Positions 37,733 to 49,548 of a stretch of 64,000 nt of DNA are shown here, in pieces; position 1 is the stretch's first letter; every line of letters begins with the position of its first letter. The stretch is from Cymbidium sinense. Taxonomy: Eukaryota > Streptophyta > Magnoliopsida > Asparagales > Orchidaceae. Where the stretch lies: positions 90,941,666 to 91,005,665 of the forward strand of contig CM038216.1 in NCBI GenBank assembly GCA_021442155.1. Reading direction: 5' to 3'. The translations under genes and the position numbers were made by a program. Below the pieces are notes generated by a model. It made no database searches. It was not told the origin of the DNA and saw only the letters and a list, made by a program, of their open reading frames with translations.

Positions 37733-38954
37733 TAGGGTTTAGGTTTAGGCTTAGGTTATTAGGTTTTTTTTTAAGGTTTAGGTTTAGGGTTTAGGGTTTA
37801 AGGTTAGGGTCTAGGGTTTAGGGTTTAGTGTTCACAGTATTGGGTTTAGGGTTTAGAATTTAGGATTAAGGGTCTATGCTTTTAGGGTTAGGGTTAAGAA
37901 TTAGGGTTCAGGGTTTAAGGTTTAGGTTTAGGATTTTTTAGGGTTTATGATTTAGGGTTTAGGGTTTAAGGTTGTAGGCTAAGGGTTGTAGGTTTAGGGT
38001 TTAGGGTTTAGGGTTAGTTTTAAGGTTTAGTGTTTAAGGTTTAGGGCTTTTTTTAAAATTAAGTAAACCGATAGGTTTAGGTTTATTTAGTTTATTTAGT
38101 TTAGTGTTTAGGGTTAAGGGTTGTAGGTTTAGGGTTGTCAGTTTAGGGTTTAGGATTTAGGGTCTAGGTGGTTTTTTTTAATTAAGGAAACTGGTAGGTT
38201 TTGGTTTATTTAGTTTATTTAATTTATTTTATATTTAGTTTTGTTTAATTTATTCATCTACTTTTATTTAGGTTTATTTTTTATTTTTATTTAGTTTAGT
38301 TTATTTATTTTAAGTTTATTTATTTTAGTTTAGGTTTTTTATTTTAGTTTATTTTTTAGGTTTAGCTTTACGTTTAGGGTTATTTTTTAGTTGAGTTTTA
38401 TTTTTATTTTATTTTTTAGGTTTAGTTTGTATTTTATTATTTTTTAGGTTTAGGTTTTGGTTTTTATTTTATTTTTTTAGGTTTGGGTTTTAGGCTTTTA
38501 TTTTAGGTTTATTTTTGAGTTTTATTTTTTTTAGTTTAGGTTTAGGTTTATTTTTAGTTTATTTTATTTTATTTAGTTTAGTTTTAGGTTTAGGTTTTAT
38601 TTATTTTAGTTTTGGTTATTTTGGTTTAAGTTTAGGTTTATTTTATTTTTATTATTTTATTTTTATTTTAGATTTAGTTTTTTTTAGTTTAGGGTTTAAG
38701 TTTTATTTATTATTTATTTATAGGTTTATTTTTTAGTTTTTGGTTTTTATTTAGTTTTTATTTTATTTTATTTTAGGTTTATTTTTTTTATTTTATGTTT
38801 AGTTTTTATTTTATTTAGGTTTTTTATTCTTAGTTTTATTTTATTTTTTTAGTTTAGTTTAGATTTTTATTTATTTTATTTTAGTTTAAATTAATTAGTT
38901 TATTTTGTTTTTAGTTTTAGATGTAGGTATTAGTTCTGATTTTTATTTTATTTT
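37733..38954 (+). repeat. Telomere-like array joined to RT
   Basis: TTTAGGG variants with boundary motifs near 38055 and 38175, then T-rich repeats to about 38954. The repeat changes abruptly to reverse-transcriptase coding sequence at GACTCGAATC. A plus-strand open frame at 38515-38736 is low-complexity translation of the array. Confidence 0.85.
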
Positions 38955-40320
38955 AGACTCGAATCTTCGATGAACTCATTCATCAAGTCGAGTGCTATGT
39001 CGTTGATCTTGTGGTCAAAAGTAGAGAAAAAGAAGACCACCTCTTTGACTTGAGAGTAGTTTTTAAACATTTCAAATAATTTAACCTCAAAATGAACGCC
39101 TTGAAGTGTGCATTCGGAGTAGCTTTAGGAAAAATCCTTGGGTTTGCTATCCGACACTAGGGAATTGAAATTGATCCAGAGAAGATCAAGGCGATATTAG
39201 AAATGCCACCCTCTAAAAGTTTAACTCAACTCAGATCATTCCAAGGGTGATTGGTTTATCTAAGACGCTTTATATCGAACTTATCGGGAAGATGTCAGCC
39301 ATTCTCTGCTCTTGTCAAAAAGGATGCCAAGTTTAAGTGGGATGACAAGTATGAGCATGCCTTCAAAGACATCAAGCATTACCTGATGATGCGGCTGGTT
39401 CTAGCAGCACCTATCCCGGGCAAGCAGCTCATACTTTACATTACTATTTTAGATGACTCCCTTGGTGCTTTGTTGGCCCAAGCCAATGATGAAGGGAAGG
39501 AAAACACACCCATTGAGAAGCATTACCAAGCTTTAATCTTTTCATCCCAAAAGCTATAGAACTACATGCTTCCGCATAAGGTGAAATTAATCTCTAGGAT
39601 CAATCCACTAAAGTATCTCATGACACGGCTAATGCTATCTGGACGGTTGGCACGATGGTCCATGATCCTCTCACAGTTTAACATTTCTTATGTACCCCTC
39701 TGTGCGGTGAAAGGACAAGCGCTAGCAGATTTCTTAGTACCACACCCAGTTCTTGCAGACTCTCTGCTTAGTGTAGGTATAGTTCTCTTAACACAGGACC
39801 ATGATGTGATGAGATTCTCATATCATCTATCCAAGCCTTGCACGAACAATGAAGTTGAATATGAAGCTCTGATTGTTAGTTTGGAGTTAGCCGTTACTCT
39901 AAGCATCTAGAACATCAACATCTTTGGGGATTCTCAACTAATTATCAACCAAATCACTAGGTCCTCTAAGGTTATAGAGCCTATGCTCCATCACTACAAG
40001 TACACCATGGAGTTGTTGGCCCAAATACAAGAGGTTACCATTTATAAGATTCCTCATAGAGAGAATGCCGTAGTGTATGCTTTAGCGAAGCTTGCCAAGG
40101 AATTGACATGTCCGGAGGATGAATCCATATCAATAAAGGTCCAAAATAGACAAGTCTTACCTTCTATTGATATTGAACCCATCAAAAAGCACTCTCTTAA
40201 AGAGGAGGTTGCCATTGCTAAGAAGGATAAGGAGTTAGATTGGAGGAAAACTTTCATGGATTACCTAAATAAAAGCAAACTACCTCAAGAGAAGTCTCAA
40301 GCTTATCAGATGAAGTAGAG
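38955..40320 (+). pseudogene. pol: Tat-lineage RT (part), RNase H and second RNase H, copy 1
   Basis: Retroelement Pol copies RNA into cDNA and removes the RNA strand. The fragment begins in the RT palm at TRIFDELIHQVE. The active-site motif is ECYVVDLVVKS near 38990, so the YVDD box has lost its first Asp. LKMNALKCAFGVA, a GIEIDPEKIKAI thumb, KFKWDDKYEHAF and PLKYL of RNase H follow. A second RNase H then appears, with SKPCTNNEVEYEALI and IFGDSQLIINQI. This extra archaeal-like RNase H marks the Tat branch of Ty3/gypsy. Its first catalytic segment is deleted. Three long open pieces (39251-39559, 39566-39910, 39983-40318) are split by single stops. It is the best-preserved pol of the window but is dead. 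Confidence 0.88.
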
Positions 40321-41578
40321 AGATCTTTCCTAAGCTCTTGTGGATGGTGTCTTGTACCGGCTATCTTTCGATTATATGTGGTTACATTATTTTGACAAGC
40401 ATGAAGCTCATAAGATCGTGACTGAGGTACACTCAGGATTTTGTGGAGCTAACTAATCCAGTCCAAAAATGAAAGCCAAGATCAAAAGAATAGGATTCTA
40501 CTGGACATCGATGATCAAAGATTTCATGGATGCAGCTAGGCGAGGCCACCAATGTCAAATAAACAGTGTGGTCCTAACCAACCACCCAACATTCTACATC
40601 CTACATTGGCCTCATGGCCATTCGAGTGTTGGGTTATTGACATAGTGGGTCCGATTGATCCTCCTTCTTCCAAGGTTCATCGGTTCAACTTAGCTGCTAC
40701 TGACTACTTTTCCAAATGGTTGAAATCAATTTTTCTTAGAGGGGTGACAGCTCAGCATGTGCACTAGTTTTTTAGGAACCATATTGTATATAGTTTCAGA
40801 GTGCCTTGATGAATTGTATCTGATAATGGTACTGCATTCAAGAGCATCGAGATCAATAACTTTCTCCGGAGACACAACATATATTGGAGATATTCTACTA
40901 TCAACTACTTGAGGGAAAATGACTTAGCAGAAGCCTTCAAGAAAACTCACATCCAAATACTAATGAGGACACTCGACAACAAGGAGCGACAGTGGAATGA
41001 GCAGTTAGTTGAAGCTTTGTGGGCCTACCGCATGACATAGAACTCCAACTCAATCTACTCCTTTCTCTTTAGTATATGGGTCTGAAGCCATTCTACCATT
41101 AGAAGTCCAACTCCCATCACTAAGGATAGTTGTGGGTAGCAAGATCACAATAGAGTAGAATGCTAAGTTGCGGTTAGAAGAGCTTGAAGGTTTGGAAGAG
41201 AGATGCCTATGGGGAAGCCAAAACCTCAACTTGTACAAAGCAAAAATGATTCAAGCACACAACAAGTTGGTCCATCCTAGAGATTTTCAAGTAGGAAGGC
41301 TTATTTTAGTTCTGAGGAAATCGATTGTTGCCCGTCGAAAGATGGGAGGCAAGTTTGAACCCACTTGGGAAGGCCCTTTTATCATTGAGAAGGCTTACCA
41401 AGGAAGATCTTATCAGCTTATTAATCATAAGGGAGAGCACCCAATGCTTCCAATCAATGGGCTTTACTTAAAAAAATATTATAAATCATGTTTAAAAATA
41501 ATTATCATCAATAAAAATTTTGTTTCAAATTCAATCTCTTCCATGTTGAAAGTATTCTTGTTTGCGAATCTGCCATAA
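40321..41578 (+). pseudogene. pol: Tat-lineage integrase, copy 2 (most complete)
   Basis: It continues from the RNase H region. Zinc-binding domain: HEAHKIVTEVHSGFCGAN, then RRGHQCQ, where the first Cys of the expected C-x-x-C is Gly. Catalytic core: CWVIDIVGPIDPPSS (first Asp, about 40639), SDNGTAFKS (second Asp, about 40824) and LAEAF (Glu, about 40926), so all three catalytic residues can still be read, but in different frames. C-terminal domain: a long open piece from 41168 with KFEPTWEGPFIIEKA and PINGLYLKKYYKS, the normal end of Tat Pol. Several stops and frameshifts separate the parts. Confidence 0.88.
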
Positions 41579-43980
41579 TGTGTTTAGGGTAGGTGTAAGG
41601 AACCCGAGCAGTGTCCTATTATTCATCGACACAACACAAATACAAACTAAACCCAAATATATAAAACAAATACATTTCTTTTGTATCGGGCTACTCTGAG
41701 TTTAGATAATTCCCCCAGCGGCTCTCACTCAATAGCTGATCTAAGTCTTGCTGACATGCCACCTTGCTAGTGTGTCACCCCAAGAGTGTTCTTGCTTTGG
41801 AGGATGTCAGTCTACTTTGCTTTCCTTCCTTACTTTGCCACTGCACACCGACGAGGGCCTTGTTAGTTTGGTAGGCCTTACTATATGGCCAGTAAGCTAC
41901 CTCATGTTGGCTTCGTTTAAGAGGATGTGAGTCTGTTATGCTTTCTTCTTAGATTAGCCTCCATGCACTGATTGGGTCAAGTATATTTGAGGTTTAGTGT
42001 AAGTCCCCTAGCGGCTCCTCTTCTGACTACTTCAAGTCTTGGTCTAGTCCTTCCTTAGGGCTCCCCACTTAGTAGTCGCTCTATGTTAGATAGCATTTAT
42101 CCTGCTGACGACAGACTATCCCGATGATCAATTCCGTTTGAAAGTTTTAAGCCTACATGCTTTCTTTTCAGATTGATCATTGCACACTGTCGGGCACCTT
42201 AGGTTGGTTGGTTTTCACTATACTATTGGATACACCACTCATGCTGATGGATACACCTTATGTTGGTTGATTCTCGCACCTTAGGATAGACCACTCATGT
42301 TAGATGTAAGTCTGCTATAGTTTCTTCTTGAATTGGCCATCATACACCTATACACCTATAGGCTTTCTTTTCCAGGGATCAGGATAACACCCCTTGCAGC
42401 ACCTCCCCTTTGGGCACTGTATTTGTATCGCTTCCTTTGTGACCCCATTTAGATACTACCTAGGTTGCTATCAGATTGGACAGTTCCCCTTTCCTAGTAA
42501 CCACCCCTGTGGTTGGAGAATTTGTCCTATGGATGTGCAGATTCTCCCTTGGTCCAATAAATCTAAGATAGGTCAAGGCTGACATAACCCCTTCTCAGTG
42601 TGGTGCCATGCACACCAACAGCTTCCACACAAATGTATAAATAAAATATATATTCACTTGTGGTTTAGGAGGACACCCCTAGTGGTTCCTTTTCTTAAGT
42701 AGCTATCATATCTTTAGGGCAGTGTCAGAAAAATGCTTATAAGAATCCCCTGACTACTCTTGAGTTGATATAAGTCCCCAGCGGCATTCACTCAATAGTC
42801 ACCCCTAAGATGGGTTCGATATGTTGTGCTACCAACAAGTCACCCTAGCGGTTGTTCCCTACTTTAGAAGATGTAAGTCTGCTATGCCTTCTTCCTAATA
42901 GAGCAAGGCAACCCTTGAGGTTGGCTTGCTCTACCTCATGGCCAATAGACTATCTCTTTGGATTTGTAATTCTAAGATAGGACAAGTCCAATATAGGCCC
43001 TTCTCAGTGGGTCCATCGCACACCGACATGGTCTATAAATTAAATCTATAAAATTTGACTGAGCTCACATCCCCGGAGGATATATAATAAATTTGAAATC
43101 AAACTAAACCAAAAAAACCATATCCAATCACATGAAATTAAGATAAAATTAATCCTGGCTACTTTTTAGTTGACATAAGTCCCCAGCTGCATTCACTCAG
43201 TAGTCTCCCTAGGTCAGGTTCAATTTGTTGTGCATTCAATAGGTCACCCAATGATTGTTCCTCACTTTGGAAGATGTAAGTATGCTATGCCTTCTTCTTA
43301 GCACAACCATTGCACACCTAAAGGCAACCCCTTAGGTTGGCTAGCTCTACCCCATAGTCGGTAGACTATCCTTTTGGATTTGTAAACTTGATGCAAGTCA
43401 AGGTTGATATAGATCCTTCTTGGTGGGTTCATCACACACCAACATGGTCAATACATTAACTAAGATTAAATTAAACTCATTCTGATTTTCCCAATGGAGT
43501 TAAATCACACCCTTCTCCCCAGGGAGCCCTAAATCATATATAAATAAGTCAAGCAAATAATTTAAATTCATAACCAACCTCCATAGTAAAGCCAAATTAA
43601 ACCAACTCTCCTAGTAGAGTCTTAATCAAAGAAATCTAAACAAACTCTTATCCCCAATGGTTACATCCCCAAACGAATCTATGAAGCCAAACTCTAATCC
43701 AATTCCCTAGCGGATAGCCCAAACCTGCTTCCCTAGTGGAAGGTTCGTATACCCGATCCCTAGTGGACTTGACTCCATATCTGTAACAGATATGCCTCCA
43801 CATCAATTAAAACAAACTAAATTAAAGTCGATTCAATCTTAATCCCTGGTGGATTATAGATTCTTATCCCTAGTGGATCTTCTTTCTATAAATCATATAA
43901 TCAAATCAAATTCAATCATATCACCAGCAGGTTTTCTTCTTCTAAGCCCTCAATATAGACCCCTCACATGTTCTATCCAA
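41579..43980 (+). repeat. P-block copy 2 (longest post-integrase repeat region)
   Basis: Noncoding. The phrase GATGTAAGTCTGCTATGCC..TTCTTCC, followed by a short spacer and GCACACC, recurs near 41800, 41925, 42150, 42302, 42868 and 43269. After 43480 a different series of CCCTAGCGGA/CCCTAGTGGA phrases runs to about 43950. It matches 12691-14329 and 58700-59890. No coding is seen; open frames of about 60 codons here are chance. Confidence 0.78.
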
Positions 43981-45494
43981 TGTATATGTGATCCCCTAAC
44001 AGATCTCCCTCCATGTCCTTGACATGGAATTCTCATCAAATCTTATTTCTTCTCTTATGCACACCTTTAATACTTCAACCAAAAGCCTAACAATGTGTTT
44101 GATCAAATTACATCATCTTAACATTGTAATTAACATTTTATGATTTGTGATGGTGCAAACTAACTATACAATATCGTGCTAAACATATTATAGTGTGAAT
44201 TAACACACTATATTAGATTATGATATAAGATGTTATATTATAATTTGCTATAATATAATATATTGTCTAACATTACACCTCATTAGAATAGTTTAAAAGG
44301 AACAAATAACAAAATTTTCTCAAAATATGAATAATGTTCATTTTGGATGTAAAATTATTATTTTTCTATTAGAAATAGTACAAAATAGCATAATTTTGGT
44401 GTCGCTTCTTGGTGTGAGCCATGAATTTAGCCAAATTATTCCATCTCAACCTTCAAATTAACATTTTTGTGAGTTTTGACCCAATGTATTATAACAAAAG
44501 TAAAACATACTAAAATGCACAATAACATTTAGTAACACACCACCACATATGTAAATTATATTTTAATATGCTTTCATATAATATATTATCTTACATTACA
44601 CCTTAAAATGAATCACTTTAAGTTAAAAATTTATAAATTTTGGTTGAAAATTGAACATTTATTTTAATAGCAAAATTCCATTCTTTTGATTTAATGACAC
44701 ACCATAGCAGACCCCCAATGACGTTCCCTAAAGCTTACCTGGCCAAATCTCGACTTATAAATCAATATTTTTATGAATTATACCAATACAAATTCTACTA
44801 CATCATACTATAATAGACTAAAAATGCTAAAAAATAAGTAGTAACACAATAGTATGCTATAATGCATGATGCTACACTATGTTATGGCATTCTATATTAT
44901 AATACACTATAACATATTATATTATATTATATTGTATATTAAATCGAAAGGGATTCCTTAAGGCAAAAATAATAATAAAATTAGTTTAAACAATAAAAAA
45001 CTATATATTTTAGCCGTATCACTTACATATTTTTAATTGGAATAATATATTTCGATGCAATGCTACCTATTATGAAATTTGGCCAAATTCCACCATTTTA
45101 AAGTCTAAACCAACATTTTTATAATTAATGCTAGTGTAGGCTTGACATCATGATTATAAAATACTAAAGGAATTTATAATGCGTAAAATTATATATCATG
45201 ATATATGATGCTATACTATGCTACAACATAAAATATTTCTTTTGAACATAAAATCTTAACCTTTTAGAATATATAAATTGTAGCACACCTTTGGTACTAA
45301 AACCTAATTCCACTTCAAATTTAATAAATTTCATCATCGATTTATTAAATAAATATTTTATGATTTATAATAATATAGACTATAGGGCATAATACCATAA
45401 TATGCAAAAACATTTCAAAACATCTTATAACATCCAAAAACACATCACTACATGCTCAAATATATGATGCTACATTATACTATAATATGTGGTA
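43981..45494 (+). repeat. S-block copy 2 (AT-rich satellite)
   Basis: About four degenerate monomers with GCCAAAT landmarks near 44438, 44742 and 45072 and a related one near 45313. TATAATATAATATATTG-type stretches dominate. It is similar to 59890-61454 across its whole length. Confidence 0.78.
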
Positions 45495-45645
45495 TTATAA
45501 TATGATTTAAGGTTAGGTTTTAGGGTATTCAAATCTCTAATAGTCAAGGAAAAGTCTCATGAAGACATTTTCTTTAGCTACCTTAACTACGTTAGGATTA
45601 GGTCATTCTTTAGATCTACTCCTAATGACATCTTTATTCAAGATT
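45495..45645 (+). repeat. Bridge sequence copy 2
   Basis: Same segment as at 15135 and 61455 (AATAGTCAAGGAAAAGTCTC, CTCCTAATGACATCTTTATT). It links the satellite to the telomere-like array. Confidence 0.82.
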
Positions 45646-46008
45646 TAGGGTTTAGGATTTATGGCTAGGGTTTAGGGTTAGTTTAGGGTTAGTTTAGGGT
45701 TTAGGGTTTAGGGTTAGTCTAGGGTTTAGGGTTTAGCATTTAGGGTTTAGGGTTCTTAGTGTTAGGGTTTATGGTGTATGATTTTAGGGTTTAGGGTTTA
45801 AGGTTTAGGGTTTTAGGGTTTAGGATTTAGGGTTTAGGGTTTAGGGATTAGGGTTTAGGGTTTAAGGTTTAGAGTTTAGGGTTTATGGTTTAGGATTTAG
45901 TGTTTAGGATTTTTAATGTTTAGGATTTAGGGTTTAGGGTTTATGGTTTAGGTTTTTAGTTTTAGGTTTAGGGTTTAAGATTCAGTTTAGGGTTTAGGGT
46001 TTAAGGTT
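45646..46008 (+). repeat. TTTAGGG array
   Basis: Telomere-like variants, including repeated GTTAGTTTAGGG forms near 45680, with the G-rich strand on plus. Confidence 0.9.
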
Positions 46009-46498
46009 TTTTTAATAGAGAACAAATTCAGATTCAACATTTTTTTTCTTTTCAATTTGATCAACCAAGTAGCACCCCAAGTTTTCTAAGAAACAAGCGA
46101 TGACATAGATCAAAAATGACCACCCATAGAGCAAATCAAAAACCCTAAATAAGTAGAACCATCTATACTATAAAGACACATTTTCATAAGCAGTAGATCA
46201 AATCGATCGTTCTTCATTTTCTCCAATTTCCATCAGAACCACCCCTGCCTCTTGAGTAGCGGGATCCACAATCTTATCCCTAATCTTTCCCTCCGCCACC
46301 ACCACGGCTATAACTTACATCGATCCTACTGCCACCATAACCACCACTACTCTGACCACCACCTCCATATCTATCAGCACCTCTAGATCCCCTACCACCA
46401 CTATAATAACTGTTGCCTCCACCTTCGCCTCCATCGCCAAATCTATATTGATCCTAGTTGACGGTGATGTTCCTACCATTAAGGTTCTCTCCATTGTT
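46009..46498 (-). pseudogene. GR-RBP last-exon fragment, copy 8
   Basis: The minus strand keeps a single frame from NGENLNGRNITVN near 46493 to the stop near 46214. TAG stands at the Glu codon. The tail shows GGEGGGNSYYSGGRGS, RYGGGGQSSGGYGGS, YSRGGGGGK and SRYSRGRGGSDGNWRK before TGA, very close to the family ending. Two further stops interrupt the tail. The 3' UTR of about 190 bases ends CTCTATTAAAAAAA directly against telomere-like repeat, like the end of a polyadenylated transcript. It is a clear but non-functional gene end. Confidence 0.88.
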
Positions 46499-48329
46499 AG
46501 GGTTTAGGTTTATTAGTTTTAGGGTTTAGGTTCATTTTTTAATTTATTTAATTTCTTTAGGTTTAGGTTTAGGGTTTCGAGTTTAGGGTTAAGGTTTAGT
46601 GTTTAGGGTTTAAGGTTTATGGTTTAGGGTTTTAGGGTTTATGCTTTTAAGGTATAGGATTTAGGGTTATGGTTTGGGGTTTAGAGTTTTAGGGTTTAGG
46701 GTTTAGGGTTTAGGGTTGTAGGTTTAGGACTTAGGGCTTATTTTCTTGCTTAGGGTTTAGGGTTTAGGGTTTAGGATTTAGGGTTTATCTTTTATGGTTT
46801 AGGGTTTAGGTTTTTTTTTTTGAAAAAAAAAGAATTAAGAAAACCGGTAGGTTTAGGTTTATTTAGTTTATTTATATTATTTTTTTTATCTTAGTTTACT
46901 TTATTTATTTTTATTTAAGTTTATTTTTTATTTTTATTTAGTTTAGTTTATTTAATTTAGGTTTATTTATTTTAGTTTAGGTTTTTCATTTTACTTTATT
47001 TTTTAGGTTTAGGTTTACGTTTATGCATATTTTTTAGTTTAGTTGTATTTTTATTTTATTTTTTAGGTTTATATTTTATTTTTTTTTAGGTTTTTAGGTT
47101 TTTTTTTTATTTTTATTTATTTTAGGTTTTTTTTTTATTTTTTTTTTTTATTATTTTATTTTATTTATTTATTTTATTTTATTTATTTATTTTTTTTTTA
47201 TTTTTTAGGTTTATTTTATTTTATTTTATTTTAGTTTATTTATTTATATTTTATTTTATTTATTTATTTTATTTATTTTATTTTAGTTTATTTATTATTT
47301 TATTATTTATTTTATTATTTTATTTTAGATTTTTTATTTTTTTATTTATTTATTTTATTATTTTTTTTTTATTTATTTTAGTTTAGGTTTATTTATTTAT
47401 TTTATTTTTTTATTTATTTTATTTATTTTTTTTATTTATTTATTTTTATTTTTTTATTTTTATTTAGGTTTATTTATTTTAGTTTAGGTTTTTTATTTAT
47501 TTTTTTTAGGTTTAGGTTTAATTTTATTTTAGGGTTTATTTTTTATTTTTTATTTTATTTTTTTAGGTTTATTTTTTTATTTTTAGGTTTAGGTTTTTTT
47601 TTTTTTTTTTTTTTAATTTTTTTTTTAGGTTTAGGGTTTTAGTTTTTTTTTTTATTTATTTAGGGTTTATTTTTAGTTTTTTTTTTATTTGGTTAATTAG
47701 GTTTAGGTTTAGTTTATTTTAGGTTTAGGTTTAGGTTTATTTATTTTAATTTAGTTTATTTTAGTTTAGGTTTAGGTTTATTTTATTTTTATTTTTAGTT
47801 TATTTTTTTTTTTAGTTTAGGTTTAGTTTATTTTTTTTATTTTAAGGTTTATTTTTAGGTTTAGATTTATTTAGTTTATTTTATTTTATTTTAAGTTTAT
47901 TTTATTTTTATTTAGGTTTAGTTTTATTTTATTTAGGTTTTTAGGTTTAGGTTTTTTATTTATTTTATTTTATTTTTAGTTTATTTTATATTATTTTTTT
48001 TAGTTTAGGTTTTAGTTTATTTTATTTTATTTTATTTTATTTATTTTATTTTGGTTTAGGTTTTTTATATTTATTTTATTTTTTTTAAAATTTTATTTAG
48101 TTTAGTTTTATTTTAGGGTTTTTTTATTATTTAGGTTTAGGTTTAGGTTTTTAATTTTATATTTTAGAGTTTAGGTTTAGGTATTTATTTAGATTTAATT
48201 TAGGTTTTAGGGTTTAGGGATTAGGATTTAGTATTTAGAGTTTAGTGTTTTTAGGGTTTAGGGTTTAGGGTTTAGGGTTTAGGTTTTAGGTTTAGGGTTC
48301 AGGTTTTATTTTAGGGTTTAGGGTTTTTG
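46499..48329 (+). repeat. Telomere-like array with extreme T/A-rich core
   Basis: TTTAGGG variants, a boundary near 46828 (AATTAAGAAAACCGGTAGG), then 47040-47480 made almost only of T and A (TTTATTTATTTTATTT), and TTTAGG variants after 48140. The T/A core is the lowest-complexity part of the window and may contain consensus errors. Confidence 0.85.
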
Positions 48330-48810
48330 GTTTTTTTAATTGAAAAAAAATTCATATTCAGTATTTCTTCTTTTCGATTTCATAAACCCAATAACACACC
48401 AAGTTTTCTAAGACACAAGCGATGACATAGATAAAAAATGATAACGTATAGAGAAAATTAAAAACCCTAGATAACTAGAAACATTTCTACTGTAAAGACA
48501 CAGTTCCATAAGCAGCAGATCGAATCAGCTATTCTTTAGTTTCTCTAGTTCCTATCAAAATAACCCCAACCTCTTGAGTAGGATATCATATCCACATCTC
48601 TCTCTGCCACCACCACTGCTATATCCTCGATCGCTCCTCCAGCCTCCATAACCCCCATCGCTTTGACCACCACCTCCATATCCACCAGCACCTCCAGATC
48701 CCCCAACACCACTGTGATAGTTGTCGCCTCTGCCTTTCCATCCACTGCCAGATCTAGGCTAAGCCTGATTGACGATGATGGTTCTGCCATCAAGGTTCTG
48801 CCCATTCTTA
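48330..48810 (-). pseudogene. GR-RBP last-exon fragment, copy 9
   Basis: The minus strand reads GQNLDGRTIIVNQA, with Gln at the Glu position and a stop two codons later, then PRSGSG, GGSGGAGGYGGGGQSDGGYGG, SDRGYSSGGGRER. A short deletion before SRYSR shifts the frame and removes the normal C-terminus. The 3' UTR is present and ends near an A-tract. Copy 10 starts only about 300 bases further on. Confidence 0.86.
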
Positions 48811-49116
48811 GTGTTTAGGTTTATGTTTATGTTTATTAGGTTTTAGGGTTTAGATTTATTTTTTTATTTATTTAGTTACTTTAGGTTTAGCTTTAGAGTC
48901 TAGTATTTAGGGTTTGGGGTTTAGGGTTAGGGTTTAGGGTTTAGGGTTTTAGGGTTGATGCTTTTAGGGTTTAGGGTTCAGGGTTTAGGATTAGGGTTTA
49001 CGGCTTAGGGTTTAGGGTTTACGGTTTATGGTTTTTTAGGGTTTAGGATTTAGGGTTTAGGTTTTAGGTATATGGATAAGGTTTTAGTTTAGGGTTTAGG
49101 ATTTTTGGTTTTTTCT
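48811..49116 (+). repeat. Short TTTAGGG array between two GR-RBP copies
   Basis: About 300 bases of TTTAGG/TTTAGGG variants and no boundary motif. This unit is shortened by loss of the T-rich part. Confidence 0.87.
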
Positions 49117-49548
49117 TTTAATAGAGAATAAATTCAAATTCAACATTTCTTCTTTTCAATTTCATCAACCAAGTAACACACCAAGTTTTCTAAGACACAA
49201 GCGATGATAGATAAAAAATTTGCATGCTTAGAGCAAATTAAAAACCCAAGATAATTAGAGGTCTCTAAAAGACATAATTAGTGGCGACATATCGGATCAC
49301 CATTCTTGGTTTCTCCAGTTCCCATCAGAACCACCCCGACCTCTCGAGTAGTGGGATCGACCATTATGTCCCTCATCTCTCCCTCTATCTACCCCACTGC
49401 TATAACCTCTTTGCTCCCTCCTCCATTCACCTCACCTCCATTTCCAAGACCTCAGATCCCCTACCACCACGATAGCCTTCCTTCACCTAAACTGCATCAA
49501 GATTAAGCCTTTGATTGGTGATGTTTCTACCATCAAGGTTCTATTCTT
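49117..49548 (-). pseudogene. GR-RBP last-exon fragment, copy 10 (degenerate)
   Basis: Recognised by position, orientation and 3' UTR phrases (AGAAAACTTGGTGTGTTACTTGG in pieces) and by the minus-strand start AACCTTGATGGTAGAAACATC. Several deletions remove much of the glycine-rich tail, and no frame continues through it. Two overlapping plus-strand open frames of about 65 codons here are accidental. Confidence 0.8.

Noticed and set aside
38515..38736. Plus-strand open frame of Phe/Leu/Gly/Tyr
   Set aside because: Pure translation of the TTTTATTTTAGG array.
40054..40257. Minus-strand open frame inside pol
   Set aside because: It lies opposite the RNase H and linker coding text of the Tat element.
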